Below are positions 1 to 12,221 of a DNA stretch of 64,000 bases, in pieces. A program made the position numbers and the translations under genes. The DNA lies in contig JAQFWX010000001.1 in NCBI GenBank assembly GCA_027605045.1, positions 1,116,001 through 1,180,000 on the forward strand. The letters are read 5' to 3'. Under the pieces are notes generated by a model, which was not told the DNA's origin, ran no database searches, and was given only the letters and a program-made list of their open reading frames with translations. Position 1 is the stretch's first letter. The number at the start of each line of letters is the position of its first letter. The stretch is from Phallus indusiatus (Eukaryota; Basidiomycota; Agaricomycetes; Phallales; Phallaceae).

Positions 1-1346
1 ATATCACCTTGGATCGAGTGAAAAGGACTCTCACATGACAAGGACAAGGAAAAAGCTATTCAGCGGGGTGTTAACGTTCAAGCTCATCAACAAACTAGTG
101 AATAACAAAGAAATACACACATTTGTGAGGTGTAATTGAAGAATGAAGGTAAAGAAGGCGGGTTAGTGAAAGGGAACGTAAGTCAGTGACGGATTTATAT
201 ACAAGTACGACCTCTCTTGTGTGTTCGTATTGACATTAGTAGTGCCTGGCAGACGTTGACAAATTGTCAATATCATATCCTTTCTAGAAGTCCCATCCTG
301 CAATCGCGCGCAATCGTAACCACATGTCAGGGACCTCCAGACGATGACTTCTTGTCATATCAGAATTGAGGGTCCGTTTATGGTCCATGACATTTAATCA
401 ATTCAGATTCCTGCGACAATCTGTCTTCAAATTTTAGGTTAGAGCGTCACCACTGGTCATGAGATACGTCGCAGATAAAGTATGGAAATGATATGAAGAT
501 CCAATTGATACCGTACGTCTTTACTCCATTGCTTAAGCCTAAAAGAATTCGCCTCCATTCGTTGTACGTATTATGTATGTTCATGGACGTAAATATGTAA
601 AGTGTGGATTCTTCAAGGTGCGCAAGAATCGAAGAAGCGAGTTCGTCGGCGCTGATCTCATTCCGAGGACCGAGGGAAAAGGGGGTTTACACGGGACGTT
701 GACACAAAGAAGTTTGGTGCGCATATACATCAAGGACACTCTTAACTGTCAATGCGGTATCCCAAAATACTTAAATGTTGACAGCGGGTGATGGTGCCCG
801 CAAACGGGAACCGGATGTAGAAGACGCGAGGCATACTTGTAGCATACTCTGACATTGAGAAGAGTCGTGAGCCGAATTTCAAAGTAGCGCTCCACTGTCA
901 TCGGGCTCTTGACATCTACTCAAGCGGCAGATTGCGACGAATTTTACCCGAGTCGCTTGTTTGAAGTCCGAGTTTTTACAAGTCTCTGCGACGAGCTGGA
1001 CTACATACTGCGCAGCAGGATCTCTGTCAAGCTGTCAATCGCGATGTTGCAAGTCTCGGGATATGACGAATCACCGTACCCGAGTCAACTTTTGGCCCAA
1101 TCCTGTCCTAGAGACTAAGGACAAAAATTTCATAATTGACTTTTCCGAGTCGCGCAACGGCGAAGGTTTAAATTAGAATTGAGAAAGAGAATGTTTTCTT
1201 CCTTTAGACATTTTAGGCACAAACTCATTACATAGCCAATCAAACATAATTCCATCATCGGTATTGAAAGTACAAGCGTGTCACTGAGAATATACCAAGT
1301 AGCAATATCTCAATCCAAAGCAATAATACATATTCGCTTCTACCCC
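1..1346. other. No recognisable gene
   Basis: I see no convincing coding region here. The short open frames lack the codon pattern and splice signals of the real genes further right, and none resembles a protein family I know. No terminal inverted repeat or tandem repeat stands out. The stretch may hold diverged intergenic repeat of the kind seen elsewhere in the window, but I could not align it by eye. Confidence 0.5.
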
Positions 1347-1628
1347 TTAGAGAGCGAGTGTGATAGGATCAACGGGATGAACCTGGCCATCGACCGTGAT
1401 CGACGCAGATTGTATCGTATGGTGATTGGTCCAAATAAATACCGTTTCAACGTGAATGTACCGGCCATATTGTGGACTTTGCCCAGCAGCTACAACCCTA
1501 GCCGTTGCAGTGACGGTCTGAGATTGTCCGTTGTAAAGGAAGGTAAGGGAAAGGGGTACATTTGAGCCCTCGCAGACTGCAGGATATGAAGGGGGAGGCC
1601 TGAATCTCAAAAGGGGATCTCGAGACAT
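1347..1628 (-). CDS. Possible small protein, 93 residues, unknown function
   Basis: This single open frame starts at an ATG in a favourable context and ends with the residues ITLAL. The product is rich in Thr, Val and Gln with alternating hydrophobic residues (for example LTFLYNGQSQTVTATARVV), which looks more like a beta-rich domain than random translation. There is no signal peptide or membrane segment, and I do not recognise a family. It has no visible paralogue in the window, unlike most sequence here, and the opposite strand carries a competing frame of similar length. It could be one exon of a larger gene. Confidence 0.3.
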   Translation of the reverse strand: MSRDPLLRFRPPPSYPAVCEGSNVPLSLTFLYNGQSQTVTATARVVAAGQSPQYGRYIHVETVFIWTNHHTIQSASITVDGQVHPVDPITLAL

Positions 1629-2828
1629 GATTTTGACTGTCTAGAGAGAAGATATTACAAAGTAAGTTACACCATTACCTACTGATACTTTATTGTGCTA
1701 TTTACTCATGCTGTAAAAGAATTTGAGCATGAAGTGCCAAGAAACAGGAGTGAGACTCACTGTTAACCAAAAATCAAATGGAGGCTATACAATATATAGG
1801 TCAGTTTACTCGACACGAAGGTACTATGGGAAGTATACACGCTTGCGCGAGCGTTGTGAAAGGAACAGAAAAGCGGGTGATAGTGAAATATGATGGGCTT
1901 GAACTGTCCGTATTTATACACAAAATTCATCTCGCTGTAGTAAACTCGTCTAGAAGTCAATATAGACATTCCTTGTCGGCATGCGATCCTGATCACATGT
2001 TGAGAATAATTAAGGCTATTCGGTGTGTCGATGTCGCGCACCCGCAGTGTTTGACAGCTCCAGCTAGGGATAGACAATGCCCGAGACCTAAGTAGTATGT
2101 TCACCTGTTATCAACACGAGGGGTATGCTTCAGCTCGTTCAAACGAGGTGTCTGGTCCGTCTATCAACCAGAGTAGACCAGAAAGTGCGCAAAATGGTGG
2201 ATTGTTAGAGATAAACGGTGAATTCTGGCGACGATTCAATTCGTTGTATGATCAAGACTGCATGGTATGCGTGGAAGTTCCAAGAACCAAGCCGAGAATA
2301 CAGGCATCTCGACAACAAGAACAAATGAACCTAGCTGAAACTTGGATGCGTCAGTCTTGGAGGAATTGTTCATCCTGCCAAATCCCTGCCTGGCTTCAAT
2401 GGAATGTCTTCTATCGGTGCTCGGGAATAAGTTGTCACCGACGGGCGAAGAATCTGAATGCCATATTTATGTAAAAGGGATGACGGATGACTCTTAGAGT
2501 AGCTTCGTTCAGGTCCTCTATTAGCTTTGTTCTTTAACAGGTTCTCCTTTGGTGCAGATGAACGTGCCTATTTCATCGAGCAGATGTGCGATTTTACGAG
2601 ATAGGTCACTGTGACATCGTTCTCGAGCGTTCGGAACACGCCGAACCTAGACATATGTAGTTTCACACTCCGATTTGACCAGTTGACCTACGCAGGACCG
2701 TCATCTTCAGCGTTCGAGTTCATTACGACAACAGCATCCACTATTTATGCACACCATCCTAGTAAGTCTCAGAACATTCATAAAATAATGTAATTTAGAT
2801 TCATATATAACTAGGGTAGCGTTATATC
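1629..2828. other. Intergenic stretch without a supported gene
   Basis: Two overlapping frames of about 105 to 113 residues on opposite strands (1763-2104 and 1778-2095) are both low quality and neither resembles a known protein. The last 100 bases before 2829 resemble the sequence upstream of the broken paralogue at 38291, including a shared tagtaagtctcaga block, so they probably hold the promoter of the gene at 2829. Confidence 0.4.
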
Positions 2829-3236
2829 ATGTCAACATCGCAATCCAAAAACAAAGACAAAGGCAAAAGCAAAGGCAAGACCATCCCGTGGCGTTATATG
2901 TACTTTGGATACATAATCACCGACGAGTGGCTTTTAAACTACGCACGACAAAATAAACTGGAAGTAGATATGACCGGCAAGTCCCCCGACATATATGACG
3001 AAGTGGGATCAAACATATCCGAAGCGACTCTGGATGTCATGGCCAAAGCCCAAATATACTTCTCATCTACGCTTGGTACGGTTATGAGCCCCGACCAAAA
3101 GCCTTTATGCTGTCTCGTGTTAGCGACTAATGATCCGCTGGACAAACTCCCTCTTCCTCCCCCCAAAAAGTGGGCAAAGCTGAAAGAGATTTTAGGGACC
3201 GAAAAGGATCCATGCTGGTACTTTGCTGTGACTTAA
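2829..3236 (+). CDS. Hypothetical protein, 135 residues, Lys-rich N-terminus
   Basis: A single-exon open frame. The first 20 residues are Lys/Ser/Gly-rich (SQSKNKDKGKSKGK), a likely disordered tail. The body carries ITDEWLLNYARQNKLEV near residues 30-50, and LCCLVLATNDPLDKLPLPPPKKW precedes the end at CWYFAVT. I do not recognise the family. The frame is supported by a broken copy at 38291-38670 that keeps the same protein for about 75 residues (YAR.NKLEVDMTGKS). Both copies lie just downstream of, and convergent with, a minus-strand DUF6533 gene (A here, G there), so the pair was probably duplicated as part of one block. Function and location are unknown. Confidence 0.55.
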   Translation: MSTSQSKNKDKGKSKGKTIPWRYMYFGYIITDEWLLNYARQNKLEVDMTGKSPDIYDEVGSNISEATLDVMAKAQIYFSSTLGTVMSPDQKPLCCLVLATNDPLDKLPLPPPKKWAKLKEILGTEKDPCWYFAVT

Positions 3237-3739
3237 ACTGCGCGTGCGAGTAGGATGACTTTCTAAGTTTTACTATTGACTCCTCATGTTGCCGCTAACT
3301 GTCAAAATTAGCTTCTCACTCATCTTATTGTCTTGCTTGTAATTTACTCTAAAAGAAATTGAATTGTGCCGTCTAATAACCGAAAATGTTACATTTCATT
3401 TTGGTGACACGACTCGGAGTTTGAGAAACTCTTCGGGACTATGTGACTATGTTCGTACTTTGTTTTGTTGTCAATGTCCTATCGTTATGGATCTAATAAA
3501 TATAAGTGAAAATTTGCTGTCGCTGATCATTGATAATCTTTGTGATAACGGTGCCGGTGATGACGGTCTGACTCAAGCTAGGCTTAGTAAGCTGACATCA
3601 GACTATGACTCGTCGCATTCAATTTTCACTAAAAATTCATATTTAGATGCATATCGCACCGTGAAAAGCATGAACCATCATACCGTCCCAGAGAACTCCA
3701 ATAAGCTGCTTTCTCGGCGAAAACACTACGCAAAATCAT

Positions 3740-4060
3740 AAATGACGCGAGGCTTGCAAATTTGGCTGAAGCCTTCATGGTCGCTGACAGGCACTACAGT
3801 CGCTCCAGTCGACATCGACATTTGTCATTGGTTTCGTCTTGCGTATGTCATTGTGAGCACCGTTGTCTCTAGCATCACTAAGCTCTCGCCCTCATCTATA
3901 CTTTCTACTACTATTAGACGAGCTTCAAGTTGGCGTGGCGGACAGATGCAAACTTGCGTATTTGGTGGTTGTCATGTCGGTGACATTATCGTACGTTTCC
4001 AATGACGAAGGTGAGAATTGAAGGCTGAGTTGGATTCTAATAGGGTCAATGGCCATGAAG
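3740..4060. repeat. Intergenic repeat R2, copy 1
   Basis: Recognised by recurring phrases. A segment like gccttcatggtcgctgaca recurs near 21990, 34540 and 54460, and a segment like gtcatactggtaacgttatc recurs near 22270, 34570 and 54490. The copies are well diverged with many indels, so open frames in this block differ between copies and I do not treat them as genes. This copy sits just beyond the 3' end of DUF6533 gene A. Confidence 0.45.
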
Positions 4061-4497
4061 TCATTGTACACCCCAAGTAGAGCGACGCTTCACGGCCCCA
4101 CAAGTAGTGTACTAGCTCCAGAGATTAACATAAAACGTGAAGGGCCGCTTAGCTTGCCTAGTATGTTCACCTACGTTTACGACTCATTCAACTCGAATTT
4201 ACGCGTGATGCGCCAATGGTTGGGTTCTGCCTCATAACTATCATCGGTATTCTCTACACACATTTTCTCACTAGATAAAACCAAACCATATTTTGTTAGG
4301 TATTTAAGCTTTTGAAGTATAAATAGAGCCTGATGCGGCGGCGTCAAACACATAAATAGCATGAGATAGATGACATGGTATAAAGAAGAGCACGAAAACC
4401 TCCAGAGAAAATAATTAAACATCTGTAATGACGAGCTAAGATAAATTAACCGTCATTAACTAATTTACGCGACTCATCAGAATCACTTACAGACATT

Positions 4498-6219
4498 TTA
4501 GACTTCAGTGGGTTGAATGTCTGAATCTGTGGATCCAGATAAATGATCATGGTTATGATCTTCAGCTTCCTCCTCCGCATTTCTTTCTTCGGGTGTTGCC
4601 ATTTCCACAAGGATGGATTGATGCATATGTTGAAGAACATTAGAGAACCGGAGTGAGGGTAAAGACATTTGGCTGGCCTCAATTTTGGCAAAGTTCAGGG
4701 CACGGAGATTGAGCGTAAAATCAGCTACTAGAGTAGCCGACAGACTTGTGATAGGTTAGTGACAAGAGGATATAAACTGAATCATAAACCTCACACGTCT
4801 TGCAGGAGAACATAGCCTTCTGACACAAGTTCAGACCGGGTGAGCTGGTTCGGTTGATGAACGTGGTTTGTGGAAGAAAGCAGTCGTGATTTTGAACCGT
4901 AAAGAATTAAAATGCACATCGATATCATGACACAATCAAAAACGTACCCATTGAACAATTACACCAATAACAGTGATGGTGACAACGAAGCTTGTTTCGA
5001 TGTCAGATTACGATAATTGACAAGCAAACCAGTACCCACCAGCATCTTGTTATACCTGGTAATCATTTTTCAATAACAATTATCCTTGAACCCACTCAAA
5101 CTCACCTTGTGTAAAAAGTATGGAGACGAGGTTATTACTACTTTGGATTCTATCTTTGCGTTTAAGTCTCCATATACCCCAAACTTTCCACATGCAAATA
5201 ACGAATATAAGTAAGTCGGTGCATACAGTGATGATGTTGATGGTAATTTCAACTAGACCACTTTGGTTATAAAACACAACAATCATAAATAAATATAAAC
5301 CATACTGGCATCCGTCACAGATGAGAAGCTTAAACATCATTGGCAAAATAGTTGTTAGCGTAGAAGGACTTCGTTGAAGGCTGTGCAAAAGAGCTACACA
5401 CCTTGAAACGCATCCAGGAATTGTTATTATATCTAACGCCAAAGAATACTTAAGACAGTTAGACTCGTGGTTTAATATCAAGTTCTTACCATATAAATAC
5501 AAAGCAAAAGTAGAAAGAACACCAGTGACTAAAACGATACTGAGGATTTTTTTCCCTCCGATTACCGAATATGCTCGAACGATCAACAAGCCTGATGATT
5601 ATCGCATACATGTCTTCGCAACAAGAAAATAAGCTCTGGAAACACAAACCTTGGGTACCAACATATGGCAGAAAACCAATAGCGCCCTGTACTTCAGCGA
5701 GTATATTGCAAGAACTTCGAGGCTCTGTTCATTCAGTGCATCTCAAAATAGGTATTAGGATAATTTACCTTCCGGACCAAGACTTCAAGACCATTGTGTA
5801 ATAACAACATTGTGAGATTGCAAGGTCTGCCACGGCTACTTTGGGGTCGACTTACCGGAAGGAAGGTCAGTGAGAGTACAAGTCCTTGGTAAATCAAATT
5901 CCCATATCTTGCGAGAATATACAACAGTGCAGGCAAGCTGAATGGCCTAGACCATATATAATCTACTTCTCGGGAGAAAGTTGTTAAAGTAGCATAGAAA
6001 CCGAGTGCTGGAGGCTTGCTGTCTTTTTATAATGTTTCTCGAATGTTATATTCCTCACCTGTTGCACTGAAAAGAACCAAGGTAAGAGTATAACTGGTAA
6101 CAGCGAAACCGATTCAGGTTGTAATGATGGGCATAAAATAAAGTCAACACATACTCTTCAGTAGCCTCTTGAATAATGTCCTGGGTCACGTCGACTAGTG
6201 TATTATTTGTGATATTCAT
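4498..6219 (-). CDS. DUF6533-family membrane protein, copy A
   Basis: The reading starts at MNITNN (6217-6219). Exon 1 joins the 8-nt microexon 6059-6066 in frame and then gives ATALGFYATLTTFSREVDYIW...LPALLYILARYGNL, the DUF6533 signature (a hydrophobic helix, an acidic residue, a Trp, then an ARY motif). Later exons give SCNILAEV, GLLIVRAYSVIGGKKIL and a long frame ending KVWGIWRLKRKDRIQ. The last exon reads VADFTLNLRALNFAKIEAS to a TAA stop. Family members are multi-pass membrane proteins of unknown function. Oddities: exon 4 is 14 nt instead of 8 because the usual acceptor is lost, exons 7 and 8 read through as one frame, and the 9-nt exon has lost both splice signals (skipping it keeps frame). 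The copy may be functional but is drifting. Confidence 0.7.
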
Positions 6220-6239
6220 GATACGGAGAAGATATAGCA

Positions 6240-7260
6240 ACGATGATTTGGGTTAATTCTGCAGTGGACATATAATGCTTACATGCAATGAGTCTTTAAT
6301 ATTAACAGATAAATCATCTTCGTCAATCATAACGCATTAGAGATCAGCGCTCAGCGCCCAGGTGCCAACTCGATCGAGAAAGATAAGGGGATTTTCCATG
6401 CACCGTGATGTAACCGTAGTCTAAGTGCCAAAAGCCAAGATTTGCAGTATCAGGGGCAGAATCAGGTTTTATAACGAAGATCATTTACGCCATCACTGCA
6501 TACTGCAATGACATGCCGCCTATCGGCGTAGTAAATTAACCCCTTACGAAGATATTGTAGTTTCGCAAGGAACTTTCATGCTCATAAAAGCTAATGAATG
6601 GCTCATATAAATGCTCATCGGCATCAAGTGCCAGTGGCAGATTGCGGTGCGTTAATAATTGGTTGCTGATGAATACGATCTGTCAAAAGGTTCGGGAAAA
6701 TGAATGGCCAGTACTCCGGTAACACACCTAATGAAACTTCTATTAGATGCAAATAATCTCCAGTCCAATTTAACCGATATTGGTCGACCAGACGAGAGGG
6801 GAGACCCTTAAAATGAAAACAGGGGCAGTTTTAATATCATTCAACAGTTTTAATTCAATTTAGCCAGGGAAACCGGGTCAGCGGCCATAAGCTCTTGATA
6901 CATATCCCTACGTCGTGATAGTAACTGAGCTTCTCGGTAGCAGTCGGTAGCTTGAAATCGACGAGACTGAGGTTATTTTCGAGAAAGTGACGTCAACAAA
7001 GGTTCTACATATTGAAAAGCAACACTGACGTAACCTGACATAGCAAAGTGCGACAAAGCTTCAGAATTCAACCTACAACCTACGACCTGAAACCTGAGTC
7101 CCGCACAGCAAGCATAAACTGCTCAACAACAGATTTTTGGCCAACAAATGTTTACTAACGAAGTGCTTTCATTCTCCAGATGAGCTTGGTCCTACACAGA
7201 ATCCGATGACACTCAGTACTAGAATCCATCTCATTGAAAAAGAAAGAGAAACTGAGCAAA
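6240..7260. repeat. Diverged copy of the upstream unit U (behind gene A)
   Basis: The sequence upstream of A shows scattered phrases shared with the regions upstream of B, C, G and J, for example the cattctccagatgagcttgg segment that recurs near 12730, 15690, 20040 and 42520. Similarity is patchy and no frame is conserved. I see no gene here. Confidence 0.35.
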
Positions 7261-7299
7261 GCGAACATCATCACTAACCAAAGCTCTGGCTCATAGTAA

Positions 7300-7740
7300 A
7301 TGCAACTCGGGACATTCAAACTCTAAAACAGCGCATATGGAATAACCAAGACCCGATGAAACAAGTGGCAACACGCATATTGAGCTCGTGAAGTGCGAGA
7401 AAACGTGATGATTGAGGCGCAGGGTATTGGGTATTGCTAAAGAAGCGGTGGCATGTCCCTGGGTTTGCCATCCACACCATCTCCGTCCTCCGGTGTTTTG
7501 GCACCTGAATTAGAGTGTCTAACCGCCCATAAAATATTTAGGACGGCTCAACAAAACTTTTGGGAGAATATACAAGACGAGCTGAACAGTCATTGACGTT
7601 CTCAATCTTCCCGTTTAGTGGCGAAGCGCAGGACGATGCGGGTCGGAATGTCAAGTGTTGCTAAAGAGGCAGAGGGATATTGATGAACAAGTTGTGCATA
7701 TCAGAGATGGGAAGGACATGAACATGGGACTAAAGTGAAC
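7300..7740. repeat. Diverged intergenic repeat R3
   Basis: Phrases such as cctgaattagagtgt (also near 27520) and cagagatgggaaggacatgaa (also near 16960) place this stretch with the R3 repeats at about 16100, 20940, 27180, 33070 and 53690. It is the poorest of the copies. No coding potential survives. Confidence 0.35.
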
Positions 7741-8259
7741 ATACGATATTACTGGATAATTCCTCTCAGATACCAGTAACATATGAGAGACGGAACCAGA
7801 GCGGCGGGTGTCGTGTTAGCAAGTGCCTGCGCGTTGTCAGCGTTAATGGAGCTCCAACCAACGATCCGCGGGTATGTTAAAGGTGCCGATGAGTGGCAGT
7901 ATCAACATTTGTTTGCGTAGTTCTCTAATGCCAGTGGTTAGCTGTTGTGATGTTGGCGATCGCCGATAACGTCCTTGTTTCGTTCGTGGGGAAAAGTACT
8001 TTGTTCAGTCGATTTGGACTTGAGGTAGAGAACGTCAGATTAATTCTGTTCTTTTTTGTGAAAGAGAAAGGGAAAACACCCAACATTATTACCAGCTTGT
8101 AAGGGTATAACAGCATCGACACCCATCGACACGTACACGACGCAACGGCAACAGGGCACGGGGCGGAGTCCGAACACGGGGCATTGCCATCGTTGAATTC
8201 GAGGACACTGGCTCATGGCACCGAACGTCAATGCATCAAGTCTGAACATCACCAGTGAG

Positions 8260-9370
8260 GAGTCAGAATATGGTTCAAGCGATGTTTGACTACTACATTT
8301 TCACTCCGCACTTCGACACCTTCGTCGATGACATACTCTTGTCTACATGCCACCCCTTTATTTCGGGCGTCAGAATACTACGATGGTAGTACGATCTTTC
8401 AAAGCTGCCATGGCATCGAACCACAAGCACAACCCAGCACTGAGCTAGCATCAACCATGGCGAATCGAAGCGTACATAAATAAGATACCTGGATCGGTCC
8501 TCATTATTCCCTCTCAACCTCTGTTGACGGTGCCAAGATGGCGAGCGTCGTCGTCTCATTGTGCTGAGCTTTACGTTATTGCAACGGTACAATTAAAAGT
8601 AACCTCTCGAGCTGCGCAATTCAATCGTGGCTCGCGCTTCAGCTGTGTCGACGATGCAACCTGGCTAGGAAGCGACCCTTGAGCTTAGCACTTGAGCAAC
8701 AATGGAATGGTTAGCGTGGCTTAGGCTATCGGATGAGTCATGCAACGGGAAGATTTTGGCTGTATCCGCCTTGCACAGAAACCGTAGACGCAACGACTAT
8801 AGGGGTTCTGTTAGGATTATGGCGAAATTCAAAAAAAAAACGCATTGAAATGGTTACGTGCGGACCCTGGCGTCACCCTTAGATGTTTACTACAGATAGG
8901 ACTCGGCGCAACACCCATACTCAAAGCGCAAACATAAGGGACTACTTTCGGGTTTGGCTTCAGCTCGATACAAGTACAAAATGACTTTTTACACTTACAC
9001 TTCTGTGATCCGTTCTTATGTTTCTGGCCAACATTCTGGACGAACATAAATAATGCTAATTAGCTCATCTTTTTTATGGACTAGAGATGATCTACCTCCG
9101 AATCATGAGATGTTTACGGTCCTTGTCGTGTGATTCAGACGAAATCGACATTCCTCACAAGCTAACCGCCTTTTCGGGGATGATCACACGTGTTGTTGTC
9201 AATATGTAATGGAGGGAGCTCTGACGAGGAATACCGGATTGCGGCAGGATGCGTGTTGGTTGTCGTCAATCCTCCAAGGTTTTCAATACCCAAGAAAAAC
9301 TCTAGGTGTGGATAAGCCAACACAGTTGAGCTGGGCAAGCACATTGGAGCACTGTGGGAATTGTCCTACC
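8260..9370. repeat. Intergenic repeat R4, copy 1
   Basis: About 1.1 kb that recurs at 34620-35820 and 54890-56165. Landmarks in all three copies are cacttcgacacc followed by a atgacatattcttgtc-like run, a stretch of A residues followed by cgcattg and ggttacgtgcggac, and a final gataagccaac-like run followed by gttgagctgggcaa. Several short frames are shared between copies 1 and 3 on the minus strand (ending near 9162 and 55980), but they are disrupted in copy 2, so I read this as duplicated intergenic DNA or a long-dead gene. Confidence 0.55.
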
Positions 9371-9762
9371 TCCGTTTAGATTACTATCTACGGAAAGGAC
9401 AATCGGCGTAACCCATGCATGCACCCTCTGAATGAGCTTTATATTTTACAATGTGTTTGTAACGGACTGATCGCAAAATTTAAATTATGAAGTTGCCGAA
9501 GTAAATAAAATCAAATCAACTATATCTGAGCATGAAAGATCCCGGATTAGCACTTATAAATATAATACAAAAAAACACTGCCTAGGTTTGAGGCGTGTCG
9601 AAAAGATTGTCAAAATCGAGACATGGAATAAATAAGGAAGATACATAAATTATATCCGAACCACAAATAGGACAAAATATAGCAGTTCACAGTCATAACA
9701 CTAAAAAATTAAAACGTCATTAACTACTCTTCATCTAGTTACAAATGACAAACTGGAGTATT

Positions 9763-11468
9763 TTAGGCTCTGGTAGGTTCAACAACTTCGATGACCGAAG
9801 CTATATCATTAGGATCATTGTCTCCACCGGTACCAAGTACGTTCTCCGAGTCCTCCATATTCCCTTCCTCAGGGGTACCCATTTCGACAAGAAAGGATTG
9901 GTGCACATGTTGAAGAACATTTGAGAATCGAAGTGATGGTAAAGACATTTGGCTAGCTTCAATTTTGGCTGAATTGAGGCGACGAAGATCAAGAGTGAAA
10001 TCGGCCACTAGAGTTGCCGACAGACTTGGGAAAGGTTAATGATAAGGATGTGAATTGAGATGGCCTGAATCTCACATGTTTTGTAGATGACTGACACTCT
10101 CTGATACTAAAAGCTGAGAAGATTTGGATATCATGTTAAGGAACATGTCAATGGTTTGTGAGAATTAAACAAAGCCCTTACACTTTTAAGCTAAAACTCT
10201 CAGTTAAGCTTGTCCATTCTATATGATTAAAAACCTACTAGCACAATGGGGGCTATAGTGACAGTAATGATGACAACAAAACTTATAAAGCCACAGTAAG
10301 ATGCAAGATGATCAACATCAACTGACGATACCTTACAGGCATCGCAATATACCTGCATGTTGCTCAGTAATCTTTGTTATTAATCTCATCAAACTTACTT
10401 TGTGTAACAAGTATGGAAACGAGACTATCACTGCATTGAATGTTGTTGTTGCGTTTGAATCTCCATACACCCCAGACCTTCCATATGCAAATGCCAAATA
10501 TAAGTAAATCTGAGCAAATAGTAATGCTATTGGCAATAAAGTTGACTAAATTGGTCTGGTTATAAACACATCTAACACATCACTAAGCATGATCCATACC
10601 TGTAAGTTGCTTTCTGGGGTAGCTTTGTTGCCAAGATAATTTAATGCATCCGCATAATGACCTTGATTTTGTAAAATTTGAACTACAAACCTTAGGCTTG
10701 AAATACACCCAGGAAATGTTACTATTCCTATCACCAAAGGGAAAGCGACTGAAGTAGCTTCAGAATCATTATCATCAGATCCTTACCATACAATTGCACA
10801 CTCAAGGGAACAAAAAAACCAAAAGCGAGAGCTGAACTGAGAATTTTATTCCCTTCGCATATTGAATATGCTCGAACAGTCAATAGCCCTGAGGTGCCTA
10901 ATATTATGCAAAATTCTGAAACAAGTGAATGATGGAACACACACCTTGAGTACCCACATATGTAACAAAAAAAAGAACATCCAGTACATCGGCGAGTATG
11001 TTACAAGTCCTTCAAGGTTGTGATTTAAGTGATTCCAGGGTATGTATGTATAAGAATTTTTATCTTTGAAGATTAAGGGAGTGAGATATAGAGACATTGG
11101 AATTACCACTTGAAACAGAATCTAGTACGAGGCCAAGTCCCTGTTGCAGAAAATTTCCATATCTTGCAAAAATGTACAATAGTGTAGGCAAACTGAATGG
11201 CCTAGACCATATATACTCTTTTTCTTGAGAGAATTTTATCAAAGTAGTATAGAAACTAAGTGCTAGAGGTTTTCTGTCTTAGGAGAACTTGTTATAACAT
11301 TGTATTGCTCACCTGCTATACTGAAAAGAACTGAAAGGTAAACACGGCTATTCCATAATCATGTCAATGTAATGACAAGCATAAAACAAAATTGACATAT
11401 AACCTTTGATAAACCTCTTGAATAATCTGTTCAGTTAAAGCACCCACGGTCGTATTTGTGCTGTTCAT
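9763..11468 (-). pseudogene. DUF6533-family gene, copy B, decayed
   Basis: Exon 1 (from 11466-11468, MNSTNTTVG), the 8-nt microexon 11313-11320 and exon 3 (LSFYTTLIKFSQEKEYIW...TLLYIFARYGNFL) are intact and in frame. The last exon is also intact (VADFTLDLRRLNSAKIEASQMSLPSLRFSN to EPTRA). The fourth exon, an 8-nt microexon in other copies, has lost both its AG acceptor and its GT donor (now AT), and the exon 3 donor is also altered. Skipping 8 nt breaks the frame, so I call it a pseudogene unless cryptic sites are used. A MITE lies about 40 bp upstream of the start codon and must have changed the promoter or 5' UTR. The exon 1 donor is GTTATA, shared only with copy J, which suggests B and J are the closest pair. 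Confidence 0.6.
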
Positions 11469-11508
11469 AATATGAGGATGAGCGATATAGAAATTGTGAC
11501 TTAGTAAT

Positions 11509-12221
11509 TGTCGCAAAAACAGAAATGGGATTTATAATCAATTATAAATCGAAAGGCGCCAAGGTGGTTTATAAACTATTTATAAACTTTTCAAGGCAAT
11601 AAAAATTTGTCAGGTTGAGTTTATAAATCAAATGAGCAGATTTTTTTTCTCGAGTCCTTTTTTATAACAATTTGATTGTTTTTCTTAATGTCAAATCACA
11701 AGTTAGAGTAGTCATTAAAACATTATATTGAGTATTTATATGTACATACATAGTCTACACTGGCACTACGAAATAATACAACTATTAATATACTAAAAAT
11801 TACTACACCGCTAACTACTAGGTTTGCTATTAGACTACTATTAGACTACCATTAGAACCACTATCAGAACCACTATTAGAACCACAATTAGAACTACTAT
11901 TAGAATACTAAACTACTAAGTGGGCGCGACGCGAATGCAACAAAGTCTCGAGTATATATGGGAGCCTGAGCATGCGCACAGACCATCCTCCTTTTTTGCT
12001 GTATGAGACGCTTAACGATTAGCCGGTGAATGGTTTTTACCCGATCACAACTCAGGCGAAGTCGCAGCACACTCATTGGTGAGAAAAATTAAAAATGAAG
12101 GCACAGGGGAGAAAAATAATTTCTGTACGTTGTGAGATATTGAATTATAAATACAAAATAAACGACCTATTGAATAAATAAACTTGATTTAGTTTATAAA
12201 CTGGTTTGGATTTTTGCGACA
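11509..12221. mobile_element. Unclassified MITE, copy 1 (713 bp)
   Basis: The element begins TGTCGCAAAAA and ends TTTTTGCGACA, giving perfect 11-bp terminal inverted repeats. Just inside both ends are TTTATAAACT palindromes. The middle holds a short tandem array built on ACTATTAGAACC. There is no open frame, so it is non-autonomous. It is nearly identical to 39926-40635; the few differences include a 4-bp indel and single-base changes. The flanks are AT on both sides (11507-11508 and 12222-12223), consistent with a 2-bp target duplication. I cannot assign it to a superfamily. It sits about 40 bp upstream of the start codon of copy B. Confidence 0.85.

Noticed and set aside
1763..2104. Overlapping frames of 113 and 105 residues on opposite strands
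   Set aside because: Neither product resembles a protein family, neither has a paralogue in the window, and two long frames on opposite strands usually mean composition bias.
11509..12221. Solo LTR of a retrotransposon (the element begins TG and ends CA)
   Set aside because: The ends form an 11-bp inverted repeat, subterminal palindromes are present on both sides, and the flanking duplication is 2 bp rather than 4-6 bp. A MITE explains this better.
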